Source: Sphingomonas sp. Leaf17 (GTDB lineage: Bacteria > Pseudomonadota > Alphaproteobacteria > Sphingomonadales > Sphingomonadaceae). From it: a DNA stretch of 64,000 nucleotides. The stretch covers positions 62,001 to 126,000 of the forward strand of contig NZ_LMKL01000007.1 in the NCBI RefSeq assembly GCF_001421505.1, in the 5' to 3' direction. Of this stretch, positions 53,298-61,954 are shown in pieces (the first letter of the stretch is position 1; each line of letters starts with the position of its first letter). Position numbers and translations under genes: made by a program. The notes under the pieces were generated by a model, which had not been told where the DNA came from, did not search any database, and worked only from the letters and a program-made list of their open reading frames with translations.

Positions 53298-54934
53298 CCG
53301 ACCAGGACAGGATCGTCCGCACCGGGGCCGAGCTGGAGCAGGAAACGCTGGCCGGCATGACGCTGGAAAGCGCGGGGCTGTCGCATGGCGACGAGACGCT
53401 GGTCGTGCCGACTGTCGACGCCGTGCCGGTGGCGTTGCCGATGGTCGCGGTGCCGTATCTGTTCGCGCGGACCTTTGGCGTGGTCGTGCGCCATTCGGAT
53501 GCCGACACGCATCTGACGATCGGCCTGCGCGACGGGGCGGACCCCAAGGCGCTGCTGGAGTTGCGGCGTTATCTGGGTCGGCCGTTCGATGTCGAGGTGG
53601 TGGCGGCGGCGGAGTTCGACCGGATGCTGTCGGATACCTATGCGATGGATGGTCAGGCAACCGCGATGGCGGCGGTCGGCATGGGCGACAATCTGGACCT
53701 GCTGGCGAGCGACATGCCGACGGCCGAGGATCTGCTCGACACCGCCGACGACGCGCCGGCGATCCGCCTCATCAACGGGATCATCGCCGATGCCGCCCGC
53801 AACGGCGTGTCGGACATTCATATCGAGCCGTATGAAAGCGGGCTGGTCGTCCGCATGCGAATCGACGGCGTGCTCCGCGAAACGCTCAGGATGCCCGCGC
53901 ATGTCGCGCCGGTGGTGGTCAGCCGGATCAAGGTGATGGCCCGACTGGACATCGCCGAACGGCGCGTGCCGCAGGACGGCCGGATGGGCCTGACGCTGGG
54001 CGGCAAGCTGCTCGACGTGCGCGTGTCCACGCTGCCGGCGCGCGCGGGCGAGCGGGTGGTGCTGCGTATTCTGGACAAGGACAATGCCGGGATCGACCTG
54101 GCGGCGCTGGGCATGGCGCCGGGGATGTACGCGCTGCTGCGGGAATCGCTCAGCGAGCCGAACGGCATCATCCTGGTCACCGGGCCGACGGGATCGGGCA
54201 AGACGACCACGTTGTACGCGGCGCTGCGCCTGCTGAACGACGGCAGCCGCAATATCCTGACGGTCGAGGATCCGGTCGAATATGCGGTCGACGGGGTCGG
54301 GCAGACGCAGGTGAATGCGAAGGTCGGGCTGACCTTCGCGGCCGGCCTGCGCGCCATCCTGCGTCAGGATCCGGACGTGGTGATGGTCGGCGAAATCCGC
54401 GATCGCGAGACGGCGGAGATCGCGGTGCAGGCGTCGCTGACTGGGCATCTGGTGCTGTCGACGGTCCACACCAACGACGCGGTCGGCGCGATCACCCGCA
54501 TGCGCGACATGAAGGTCGAGCCGTTCCTGATCGCTTCGACCCTGCGCGCCGTCATCGCCCAGCGGCTGGTGCGGCGGCTGTGCCCCGACTGCCGGCGGCC
54601 GGTGCGTGCTGGCGATACCGTCGCCGGGCTGCTCGGTTTCGGCTCGGAGGACACGGTGTACGAGGCGGTCGGGTGCGAGGCGTGCAGCCAGACCGGCTTT
54701 CGCGGGCGTGTCGGCGTGTATGAGGGCGTTCGCGCCGACGAAACGATCCGCCGGCTCATCAACGAGGGCGGCGACGAGGCGGCGATCACCGACCATGCGT
54801 TCCGGGCGTCGCCAAGGCTGGCCGATGCCGCACGGGTGCTGGTGGCGGACGGGGTGACGACGCCGGAGGAGGCGGTGCGCGTGTCCAGGCGCGATGCGAC
54901 CGACGTGGCGGTGCCGGTGGTTGCGGATGTATGA
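53294..54934 (+). CDS. gspE: type II secretion ATPase GspE
   Basis: 546-residue motor ATPase. N1-type domain, then Walker A GPTGSGKT (297-304), Asp box and Walker B RQDPDVVMVGEIRD, His box HLVLSTVHTNDA, and a tetracysteine zinc site CPDC ... CEAC near residue 430. Powers pseudopilus assembly. Followed by 254 bases of REP-like DNA before gspF instead of the overlap seen at most other junctions. Confidence 0.95.
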   Translation: MTDQDRIVRTGAELEQETLAGMTLESAGLSHGDETLVVPTVDAVPVALPMVAVPYLFARTFGVVVRHSDADTHLTIGLRDGADPKALLELRRYLGRPFDVEVVAAAEFDRMLSDTYAMDGQATAMAAVGMGDNLDLLASDMPTAEDLLDTADDAPAIRLINGIIADAARNGVSDIHIEPYESGLVVRMRIDGVLRETLRMPAHVAPVVVSRIKVMARLDIAERRVPQDGRMGLTLGGKLLDVRVSTLPARAGERVVLRILDKDNAGIDLAALGMAPGMYALLRESLSEPNGIILVTGPTGSGKTTTLYAALRLLNDGSRNILTVEDPVEYAVDGVGQTQVNAKVGLTFAAGLRAILRQDPDVVMVGEIRDRETAEIAVQASLTGHLVLSTVHTNDAVGAITRMRDMKVEPFLIASTLRAVIAQRLVRRLCPDCRRPVRAGDTVAGLLGFGSEDTVYEAVGCEACSQTGFRGRVGVYEGVRADETIRRLINEGGDEAAITDHAFRASPRLADAARVLVADGVTTPEEAVRVSRRDATDVAVPVVADV

Positions 54935-54948
54935 TCCGGCCCATCCTG

Positions 54949-55048
54949 TTTCCCCGCGCAGGCGGGGGTCCAGGCCGGCGGGGTCGGTCGGGGCGAACGG
55001 TTGCGCCTTGGGTAGACCGGGGTTGAACCCCCGCCTGCGCGGGGGAAC
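54949..55048. repeat. REP-like element (type A) between gspE and gspF
   Basis: Left arm TTTCCCCGCGCAGGCGGGGG/TCCA and right arm AACCCCCGCCTGCGCGGGGG/AAC, about 50 bases apart. Same variant as in the ccm operon. Confidence 0.85.
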
Positions 55049-55059
55049 GAGACGGCGCG

Positions 55060-55162
55060 TTCCCCGGCGAAGGCCGGGGTCCAGTTGCCAGGCGCGCGTG
55101 ATACGGGGCGGCCTTTCGTTACTGGTGGTCTCCCGACTGGACCCCGGCCTGCGCCGGGGAAC
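55060..55162. repeat. REP-like element (type B) between gspE and gspF
   Basis: Left arm TTCCCCGGCGAAGGCCGGGG/TCCAGTTG; right arm CGACTGGA/CCCCGGCCTGCGCCGGGGAA. Loop contains CCTTTCGTTACTGGTGG, parts of which recur in other copies. Directly follows the type A copy. Confidence 0.85.
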
Positions 55163-55188
55163 GGCGACGGGTGTGTGGGCATTACCCC

Positions 55189-56412
55189 ATGGCTGATTTC
55201 GATTACGTCGCTATCGACACCAGGGGGCAGGAGCGGCGCGGCCACGTCGCCGCCGCCAGCATCGACGCGGCGCGGGCTTCACTCGACGCGCGGCGATTGT
55301 ATGTCGTGCGGATCGACCCCGGCGCGCCGCCGGTGACAAAGGGCCGGCCGCTGTTCGGGCTGACGCTGGGCACGCCGAAGATGTCGGTCAAGCATCTGAC
55401 CCTGTTCACCCGCCAGCTCGCGACGCTCAACCGCGTCTCGCCGCTGGAGGAGTCCTTGCGGACGATCACCAAGCAGACCGAGCAGGACAATATTCGCACG
55501 ATCGTGACCACGGTGCACGCCGGCGTGGTCGAGGGCCGGCGGCTGGCCGATGCGATGGCGCGTGAACCGAAAAGTTTCCCGCCATTATACCGCGCGATGG
55601 TCGCGGCGGGCGAGAGTTCGGGCACGCTGCCGACGATCCTCGACCGGCTGGCCGCGCTGCTGGAACGGCAGGCGGAGATTCGTGGCAAGCTCATCACCGC
55701 GCTCGCCTATCCGGCGATCCTCGCGCTGGTGGCGCTGGGGGTCGTCGCGGCGCTGATGATGTTCGTCGTGCCGCAGGTGGTCGAACAGTTCGACACGGTG
55801 GGTCAGCAATTGCCGGTACTGACGCGGATGGTGATCTGGGTATCGGACCTGTTGGTCGGCTGGTGGTGGGCGATGCTGCTGGCGGTCGGGCTGGCCGGGT
55901 TCATCGGCTGGCGGGTGCTGAAGGATCCGGGCGCGCGGCTTTCCTTCGACGGGTGGCTGTTGCGGATTCCGCTGCTCGGGCGGTTGCTGCGTGATCTCCA
56001 TGCGGCGCGGATGGCGCGGACCCTGGGCACGATGGTGGCCAGCCGGCTGCCGCTACTCGACGGGCTGGTCCTGACCGGCGGCACGATCCACAATCGGCGG
56101 CTGCGGCTGGCATCCGACCAGATCGTCGAGGCGATCCGGGGTGGCGGGTCGCTGTCGGCGGCGATGCGGCGCGCGGGCGTCTTTCCGCCGCTGCTGACGT
56201 ATCTCGCTGCAAGCGGCGAGGCGGCGGGGCGACTGGACGAGATGCTGGAACGTGCCGCCGATTATCTCGAACGCGAATTCGACCGGTTCACCGCGACCGC
56301 GCTGTCGCTGCTGGAACCGGCGATCATCGTCGTGATGGGCGGCATCGTCGCCACCATCGTGCTATCCATCCTGCTGCCGATCCTCCAGCTCAACACGCTG
56401 GCCGGACAATGA
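55189..56412 (+). CDS. gspF: type II secretion platform protein GspF
   Basis: 407-residue inner-membrane protein with two repeated GspF/PilC cytoplasmic domains (TLFTRQLATLNRVSPLEESL and HAARMARTLGTMVASRLPLL, each in part) and three membrane helices. Organises the ATPase-pseudopilus platform. ATG 55189 (MADFDYVAID) matches family N termini. ATGA overlap with gspG. Confidence 0.94.
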   Translation: MADFDYVAIDTRGQERRGHVAAASIDAARASLDARRLYVVRIDPGAPPVTKGRPLFGLTLGTPKMSVKHLTLFTRQLATLNRVSPLEESLRTITKQTEQDNIRTIVTTVHAGVVEGRRLADAMAREPKSFPPLYRAMVAAGESSGTLPTILDRLAALLERQAEIRGKLITALAYPAILALVALGVVAALMMFVVPQVVEQFDTVGQQLPVLTRMVIWVSDLLVGWWWAMLLAVGLAGFIGWRVLKDPGARLSFDGWLLRIPLLGRLLRDLHAARMARTLGTMVASRLPLLDGLVLTGGTIHNRRLRLASDQIVEAIRGGGSLSAAMRRAGVFPPLLTYLAASGEAAGRLDEMLERAADYLEREFDRFTATALSLLEPAIIVVMGGIVATIVLSILLPILQLNTLAGQ

Positions 56413-56864
56413 GGGTTTCTATGCGTACCGAACCGAAAAAGCGCCGTCGTCAAGAGGGCGGCTTCACGCTTGTGGAGCTGATGGTGGTGATCGTCATCAT
56501 CGGCCTGCTGGCGACGATCGTCGCGCTGAACGTGCTGCCGTCGGGCGACCGCGCGCGGACCGAAAAGGCGAAGGCCGACATCGCGACAATCGAACAGGGG
56601 CTGGAGCTCTACAAGTTGCAGAACACCAATTACCCGACGACGTCGCAGGGACTGGCCGCGCTGACCGCCGCCCCCGCCGGGCTGGCCGATCCGTCGCGCT
56701 ATCAGGCGGGCGGCTATATCAAGAAGCTGCCGAACGATCCGTGGGGCAAGCCGTATCTCTATGCCTCGCCCGGCACGCACGGGGCCGCCGACATCTGGAC
56801 GCTGGGCGCGGACGGCAAGGACGGGGGCGAGGGGATCAATGCCGATATCGGCAACTGGCAGTAG
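56409..56864 (+). CDS. gspG: type II secretion major pseudopilin GspG
   Basis: 151 residues. A basic leader of about 18 residues, prepilin cleavage site GG/FTLVELM with Glu5, hydrophobic helix, then the major pseudopilin fold with GLAALTA, LPNDPWGKPYLY and the Ca2+-site region TLGADGKDGGEG. Builds the pseudopilus. Cleavage needs GspO/PilD, not in the window. Confidence 0.95.
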   Translation: MRVSMRTEPKKRRRQEGGFTLVELMVVIVIIGLLATIVALNVLPSGDRARTEKAKADIATIEQGLELYKLQNTNYPTTSQGLAALTAAPAGLADPSRYQAGGYIKKLPNDPWGKPYLYASPGTHGAADIWTLGADGKDGGEGINADIGNWQ

Positions 56865-56905
56865 GCCGGCCGACCCTTCGATCCGGGCGCTGGCCGATCC
56901 CGTCG

Positions 56906-57009
56906 TTTCCCGGCGAAGGCCGGGGTCCAGTCGGGTCGGCGTCTGTAAGGAAGCTCGGCCTTTCACCACTGACGCCTTGGTAACTGGGCCCCGGCCTTCG
57001 CCGGGGAAC
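56906..57009. repeat. REP-like element (type B) between gspG and gspH
   Basis: Left arm TTTCCCGGCGAAGGCCGGGG/TCCAG, right arm AACTGGGCCCCGGCCTTCGC/CGGGGAA, loop about 50 bases. Fills most of the 172-base gap; without it gspG and gspH would be nearly adjacent. Confidence 0.85.
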
Positions 57010-57036
57010 GGCCGATTGGCCGGATCCGGACCTGAC

Positions 57037-57489
57037 GTGCGGCAAGCTGAACACGGCTTCACTTTGGTCGAGCTGATGATCGTGGTGACGATCATCGGGC
57101 TGGCATCGGCGGCGGTGGTGCTGGCGATGCCCGATCCGCGCGGGCGGCTGGCGGACGAGGCGTACCGGTTCGCGGCGCGGACGCGGGCGGCGCATGACAT
57201 GGCGCTGGTCGAGGGGCGGCCCGTCAGCGTCTGGGTGACCGCCGGCGGCTATGGCTTCGACCGGCGTCAGGCGCGGGTCTGGGTGCCGATCAGCGACAAG
57301 CCGTTGCGGGTCGAGCGCTGGGCGGAGGGCACGCGCGCGGACATCGTCGATCCGACCGGGCGGACGCGGATCACCTTCGACAGCACCGGGCTGGCCGATG
57401 CGCCGGTCGACCTGCGCCTCACGCGCGACCGGGGCACCGCAGCCGTCGTGCATGTCGAGGCGGATGGCAGCGTGCGCGTCGATGGCTGA
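57037..57489 (+). CDS. gspH: type II secretion minor pseudopilin GspH
   Basis: 150 residues from a GTG: very short leader VRQAEHG/FTLVELM, hydrophobic helix and a small globular domain. The start lies just behind the REP-like element. A TTG 18 bases upstream is the only nearby alternative. Overlaps gspI by 8 bases. Confidence 0.88.
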   Translation: MRQAEHGFTLVELMIVVTIIGLASAAVVLAMPDPRGRLADEAYRFAARTRAAHDMALVEGRPVSVWVTAGGYGFDRRQARVWVPISDKPLRVERWAEGTRADIVDPTGRTRITFDSTGLADAPVDLRLTRDRGTAAVVHVEADGSVRVDG

Positions 57490-57859
57490 CACGCGCGGCT
57501 TCACCCTGATCGAGATCATGGTCGCGCTGGCGGTGTTCGCGCTGGCGGCGATGGCGCTCGTCCGGCTGGAGGGCGCGACGATTCGCGGCGCGGCGACGCT
57601 GGATTCGACGTTCCTGGCACAGATGGTCGCGCGCAACGTCGCGATCGACGCGGTCACGGGCGCACAGGCTCCACCGACCGGCGTGACGCGCGGGATCGAG
57701 GCGAACGGTGGTCGGCCATGGCGCTGGACGCGCAGCGTGACGCCGACCGGCGACATTCGGATCGTCCGCATCGACGTCGCGGTCACCGACGCGCGCGGCG
57801 CGGTGCTGGGGCGGCTGGCGATGGTGCGCGGGCCGAACCGGCCGGTGGTGGCGCGGTGA
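57482..57859 (+). CDS. gspI: type II secretion minor pseudopilin GspI
   Basis: 125 residues: leader MADTRG, cleavage then FTLIEIMVALAVFALAAMAL (Glu5 kept) and the short GspI domain with TFLAQMVARNVAIDA. Part of the pseudopilus tip complex with GspJ and GspK. Confidence 0.9.
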   Translation: MADTRGFTLIEIMVALAVFALAAMALVRLEGATIRGAATLDSTFLAQMVARNVAIDAVTGAQAPPTGVTRGIEANGGRPWRWTRSVTPTGDIRIVRIDVAVTDARGAVLGRLAMVRGPNRPVVAR

Positions 57860-57892
57860 TGGGGGGGAGGCGTGATCGCCTGGGTTTTCGCC

Positions 57893-58007
57893 TTACTGTT
57901 CCCCGGCGGAGGCCGGGGGCCGGTTGGGCAGACATCGCCGGTCTGGGGCTGTCCTTCGTTACGGAAACCTTGGCAGCTGGGCCCCGGCCTTCGCCGGGGA
58001 ACAGTAA
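57893..58007. repeat. REP-like element (type B) between gspI and gspJ
   Basis: Arms TTACTGTTCCCCGGCGGAGG/CCGG and CCGGCCTTCGCCGGGGAACA/GTAA pair over 24 bases with one mismatch. The 33-bp tandem repeat of the gspJ leader begins five bases after its right arm. Confidence 0.85.
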
Positions 58008-58713
58008 GTGCGTTCGGCGCTCCGCCGAACACGGCTTCACGCCCGTTCGGCGCTCCGCCGAACACGGCTTCACGCCCGTTCGGCGCTCCGCCGAACACGG
58101 CTTCACGCTGGTCGAGGTGATGGTGTCGCTGATGATCTTCGGGATGCTGGCGGCGGCGGGCGTTGCGATCCTGTCGTTCAGCGTGCGGGCGCAGGGGGTG
58201 ACGGGGCAAAAGCTGGATGACATTGCCGGGCTGACGCGGACCGTGTCGATCCTGTCCGCCGATCTGGCGCAGGCGCGCGACCGGCCGGCGCGGGACGAGG
58301 GCGGCACCCTGCGCCCGGCATTTACCGGCGAGAACGGGTCGGCGGCGGCGACGATGCTGGCGCTGGTGCGCGACGGGTGGAGCAACATCGACGCCGCCCC
58401 GCGATCGACGTTGCAGAAAGTCGCCTATCGCTTCGCCGGTGACCGGCTGGAGCGGGTGGCCTGGCCGATGGTCGACGGGTCGACCGCGCTGCCGCCGGCG
58501 GTGCTGTTAAGTGGCGTGCGGCAAGTGACATTGCGGTATCGCCAGCAAGGGGCCTGGGCGGATCGCTGGGACGGGGCGGGCGGGCGCGCGCTGCCCGATG
58601 CGGTCGAGATGCGGGTGATCCGGACCGACGGGACGCAGTTCCGCCAGATGTTCCTCGTCGGCACCGGCTATGCCCCGGTCCTGCCGCCGTCGGGTGCGCC
58701 CGATGTCCCCTGA
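57970..58713 (+). CDS. gspJ: type II secretion minor pseudopilin GspJ, start uncertain
   Basis: Mature part begins FTLVEVMVSLMIFGMLAAAG (from about 58101) and has the GspJ domain up to YAPVLPPSGAPDVP. The leader is odd: VRRSAEHGFT is encoded three times in tandem, so three consecutive prepilin-type G/FT sites exist. No ATG or GTG occurs in this frame near the leader; the nearest candidate is TTG 57970 inside the REP-like element, used here only as a placeholder. The last copy alone continues into the hydrophobic helix. Overlaps gspK by 11 bases. Confidence 0.75.
   Translation: MAAGPRPSPGNSKCVRRSAEHGFTPVRRSAEHGFTPVRRSAEHGFTLVEVMVSLMIFGMLAAAGVAILSFSVRAQGVTGQKLDDIAGLTRTVSILSADLAQARDRPARDEGGTLRPAFTGENGSAAATMLALVRDGWSNIDAAPRSTLQKVAYRFAGDRLERVAWPMVDGSTALPPAVLLSGVRQVTLRYRQQGAWADRWDGAGGRALPDAVEMRVIRTDGTQFRQMFLVGTGYAPVLPPSGAPDVP
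58012..58110 (+). repeat. 33-bp tandem triplication in the gspJ leader
   Basis: Three units (58012-58044, 58045-58077, 58078-58110). Units 1 and 2 are identical; unit 3 differs in its last two bases (CTG for CCC). Each contains the palindrome TTCGGCG-CTC-CGCCGAA and encodes VRRSAEHGFT plus Pro or Leu. Length of 11 codons keeps the frame. Confidence 0.97.
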
Positions 58714-59689
58714 ACGCGAGCGCGGGGCCGCGCTGCTCACCGTGTTGCTGCTGGTCGCGGTGATCGCGGTACTGGCGGCCGGCGCGCTGGAGAAACTGCG
58801 GTTGTCGACGCGGCTGGCGGGCAACGCGGCCGGGACCGAGCAGGCGCGCAGCTATGCGATGGCGGCGGAGGTGCTGGCGACCAAGAAGGTCGACGACCTG
58901 CTGGGGCAGGCGCCCGACCGGGTCACGCTGGCCGGCGGATGGAGCGGGCGGCCGTTCGGCCTGCCATTGCCCGGCGGCGGCGTCGCAGTGGCGCGGGTGC
59001 GCGATGGCGGCAACTGTTTCAACCTGAACGCGCTGGTGACGGTAGTGCCGAACACGCCGGGCCAATATGCCAGCCGGGGGGAGGCGCGGGCGCAGTTCGC
59101 GCGGCTGATGCGGTTGCTCGACGTACCCGCGCAGGTTGCCGAACAGGTTGCGGCCGGCGCGGCCGACTGGATCGACAGCGATCAGGACCAGCAGGCGAGC
59201 GGTGCGGAGGATGCGCGTTATCTGTCGCAGACCATCGGCTATCGCACATCGGGTACGCTGATGGCGGACCCCAGCGAACTGCGCGCGGTGTCCGGGGTGA
59301 CATCCGACCTGTACGCCACGCTGCGGCCATGGATCTGCGCCCTGCCGCTCGCCGAGATGCCCACGATCAACATCAACACCCTGTCGCCCGAACAGGCCCC
59401 GCTGCTGGCGATGCTGGCCCCCGATACGATGACCGTCGCAATGGCGCGGCAGGCGCTGCTGGCGCGGCCCGAGCAGGGCTATGCCGATGCCGGCCGCTTC
59501 TGGGCACAGCCGGCGCTGGCGTCGGTGCAGCCCGGTGATGTCGTGCGGCAGACAATCACGACCTCGACCTGGTTTGCAATGACCATCGACGTCAGCCTGG
59601 GCGACAGCGCGGTGCAGGAAAATGCGCTGATCGACGCAAGAAGGCTTCCCGCGCAGCTCGTCTCGCGGCAATGGGGCGAGGCATCGTGA
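58703..59689 (+). CDS. gspK: type II secretion minor pseudopilin GspK
   Basis: 328 residues. Leader then RGAALLTVLLLVAVIAVLAAG: the usual Glu5 is absent, as expected for GspK, which caps the pseudopilus. Large alpha domain with CFNLNALV and ININTLSPEQAPLLAML. Its stop overlaps the gspL GTG (GTGA). Confidence 0.9.
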   Translation: MSPERERGAALLTVLLLVAVIAVLAAGALEKLRLSTRLAGNAAGTEQARSYAMAAEVLATKKVDDLLGQAPDRVTLAGGWSGRPFGLPLPGGGVAVARVRDGGNCFNLNALVTVVPNTPGQYASRGEARAQFARLMRLLDVPAQVAEQVAAGAADWIDSDQDQQASGAEDARYLSQTIGYRTSGTLMADPSELRAVSGVTSDLYATLRPWICALPLAEMPTININTLSPEQAPLLAMLAPDTMTVAMARQALLARPEQGYADAGRFWAQPALASVQPGDVVRQTITTSTWFAMTIDVSLGDSAVQENALIDARRLPAQLVSRQWGEAS

Positions 59690-60768
59690 CCGACACCATT
59701 TTCCTGTTCCTGCCCCATGACGACGCGGGTTTCCGCTGGCTTCGTCACGGCGCTGCTGGCCCCGGCGACGAGGGGGAGGGCGTGCCTGCACTGGATGCGC
59801 CGGTGGTGGCGGTCGCGCCGGCCGATGCGGTGACGCTTCACTGGGCGAAACTGCCGGTCCGCTCGCCAGCGCAGGCGATTGCGGCGGCGCGCATCGTCGT
59901 GGCCGAGGCCAGCGCCGCGCCCGTGTCCGAACTGCACGTCGCGGTCGGTGACGAAACGGGTGAGGGTGAGCGCGCGATCGGCGTCGTCGCGCTGGCGACG
60001 ATGCAGGGGTGGATGCTGCAACTCAGCGGTGTGGGCGTCGACCCGGTCGCGGTCGTGCCCGCGCCGATGCTGCTGCCGCAACCCGCCGAGGGCTATGTCC
60101 GCGCCGATCTTTGCGGGCAGGGCGTGGTGCGCGGGACGAGCAGCGGGTTCGCCGACGAGGCACGGCTGACCGGGCTGGTCACCGGCGGCGTGGTACCCGA
60201 GACGATGTCGCGCGACGATCTGGCCGCGGCACTGACGGCGGTGGCGGCCCGCGCACCGATCGACCTGCGACAGGGGCTGTTCGCGAAGCGTCGCCGGATC
60301 GGCATCGACTGGCGGCTGGTGCGGCGGCTGGCCGTGATGGGAATGGCGATCCTTGCGCTGACGCTGGCGATCGATCTGGCGCGCATCGCCCGCTACAGCT
60401 TTGCCGCCGACGCGATCGAGGCGGAGACCGACGTGCTGGCGCGTCAGGGCCTGCCGCGCGGCGAAACGGTGACCGACGCCACCCGCCAGCTGACCGAACG
60501 GCTGTCGCGGGTCCGTGGCCCCGGCATCGGTTTCAGCGCGACCGCCGCCGCGCTGTACCGCGCGGTCGAGGCGACGCCGGGCACCGAAGTCACTGCCCTC
60601 AATTTCGAGCCGAGCGGAGAACTGCGCGTGACGCTGGCCGCCGACCGCGAGGCGGTGGTGACCGACCTGAAACGGCGGATCGAGCAGGCCGGGTTCGTCG
60701 TGCAGGCGGGCGTGTTCCAGTCCGCCGGCGGGCGCGTTTCGGGAGAATTCACGGTGCGCAACCGATGA
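59686..60768 (+). CDS. gspL: type II secretion protein GspL
   Basis: 360 residues: cytoplasmic actin-like domain that recruits GspE (FLFLPHDDAGFRW, VAVAPADAVTLHWAKLP, each in part), one membrane helix (about 212-232) and a periplasmic ferredoxin-like domain. GTG start overlapping gspK. Confidence 0.85.
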   Translation: MTDTIFLFLPHDDAGFRWLRHGAAGPGDEGEGVPALDAPVVAVAPADAVTLHWAKLPVRSPAQAIAAARIVVAEASAAPVSELHVAVGDETGEGERAIGVVALATMQGWMLQLSGVGVDPVAVVPAPMLLPQPAEGYVRADLCGQGVVRGTSSGFADEARLTGLVTGGVVPETMSRDDLAAALTAVAARAPIDLRQGLFAKRRRIGIDWRLVRRLAVMGMAILALTLAIDLARIARYSFAADAIEAETDVLARQGLPRGETVTDATRQLTERLSRVRGPGIGFSATAAALYRAVEATPGTEVTALNFEPSGELRVTLAADREAVVTDLKRRIEQAGFVVQAGVFQSAGGRVSGEFTVRNR

Positions 60769-61241
60769 CGCCGCTGCGGGCCTGGTTCGCGGGGCGATCG
60801 CTGCGCGAGCGGCGGCTGATCCTGGTCATGCTGGCGCTGGCGGCGGTGACGGTCCTGTGGGGTCTGGTCGTCCGCCCGGTGCGCGACGGGCTGGCCGACG
60901 CGCGCGAGCGCCATGCCGGCGCGGTCGAGCGGCTGGGGAGCACGCGGGCGGCGGTGGCGACGCTGCGCGATATCCAGCAACGCCGCACCCCGCCGCTCGC
61001 CGGGTCGCTGGCCGACACGGTCCGCGCGCGTGCCGACGCGGCCGGCTTCACGCTGGCCAGTCTCGATCAGGATGCGCCCGACCGGGTGCGGGTGACGATC
61101 CAGTCGGCGCGGCCGGCGGCGCTGTCGGGCTGGCTCGCGCAACTGGAGCGCGGCGGGATCCTGATCGATTCGGCGGCGATCAAGGACAATGGCGACCGGA
61201 CGGTCGGCGTCAGCCTGACCCTGAAGGCGCGGGCAGCATGA
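60765..61241 (+). CDS. gspM: type II secretion protein GspM
   Basis: 158 residues: N-terminal basic start (RSLRERRLI), one helix (about 17-35), coiled region and ferredoxin-like periplasmic domain with WLAQLERGGILIDSAAI. Partners GspL in the platform. Overlaps both neighbours by four bases. Confidence 0.85.
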   Translation: MTPLRAWFAGRSLRERRLILVMLALAAVTVLWGLVVRPVRDGLADARERHAGAVERLGSTRAAVATLRDIQQRRTPPLAGSLADTVRARADAAGFTLASLDQDAPDRVRVTIQSARPAALSGWLAQLERGGILIDSAAIKDNGDRTVGVSLTLKARAA

Positions 61242-61954
61242 GGCGGTTTCGCCTGCGGACCGGGCCGGGCGTGCTGTTCGGCGCGATGCTGGCGATCGCG
61301 CTCGTCGTGTTCCTGCCGATGCGGCTGGTGCTGGGCTGGTTCGACGTGGCGGACAGCGGTCTGGTCGCGCGCCGCGTATCCGGCACGATCTGGGGCGCGA
61401 CACTGGCCGAGGCGCGGGTCGGCGACCTGACGATCGGGGACGTGTCGGCGCGGCTGTCCCCGCTGGCGCTCGTGGTGGGCGAGGCGCGGCTGGTCCTGTC
61501 GCGCGATGGCGCATCCCCGGTCAGCGGCAGCGCGGTCGTCAGCCGCCACAGCGTCGGGCTGGAGGACATGACCGCCAGTATCGCGACCGGCGGGCTGTTC
61601 GCGCCAGTGCCGGTCACGACGCTGGATCTGGACCAGGTGTCGGTGCGGTTTCGTGACGGCCAGTGCGATCGCGCCGAGGGCCGCGTGCGCGCGACGCTGG
61701 CCGGGTCGGTCGCGGGAATCGTCGTGCCGACCGCGCTGGTCGGCACGATCCGTTGTGACGGCACCGCCCTGCTGCTGCCGCTGACCAGTCAGGCCGGCGG
61801 TGAGGGCGTTACGGTGCGGATCGAGGGCAATGGTCGCTACCGTGCCGACCTGACACTGGCCGCCGCCGATCCACTGGCCGCGCAGCGACTGGAGGCGGCC
61901 GGACTCGTCGCGGGCAATGGCGGATATCGCCTGTCGATCGAGGGTCGGTTCTAA
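61238..61954 (+). CDS. gspN: type II secretion protein GspN
   Basis: 238 residues, signal anchor near residues 12-32, then a beta-rich periplasmic domain (GTIWGATLAEARVGDL, ARLSPLALVVGEARL). GspN is an accessory, often dispensable, T2SS protein. Last gene of the operon. Confidence 0.8.
   Translation: MRRFRLRTGPGVLFGAMLAIALVVFLPMRLVLGWFDVADSGLVARRVSGTIWGATLAEARVGDLTIGDVSARLSPLALVVGEARLVLSRDGASPVSGSAVVSRHSVGLEDMTASIATGGLFAPVPVTTLDLDQVSVRFRDGQCDRAEGRVRATLAGSVAGIVVPTALVGTIRCDGTALLLPLTSQAGGEGVTVRIEGNGRYRADLTLAAADPLAAQRLEAAGLVAGNGGYRLSIEGRF

Noticed and set aside
58012..58110. Possible CRISPR array
   Set aside because: The 33-bp units are directly contiguous with no spacers, and they lie in frame in gspJ.
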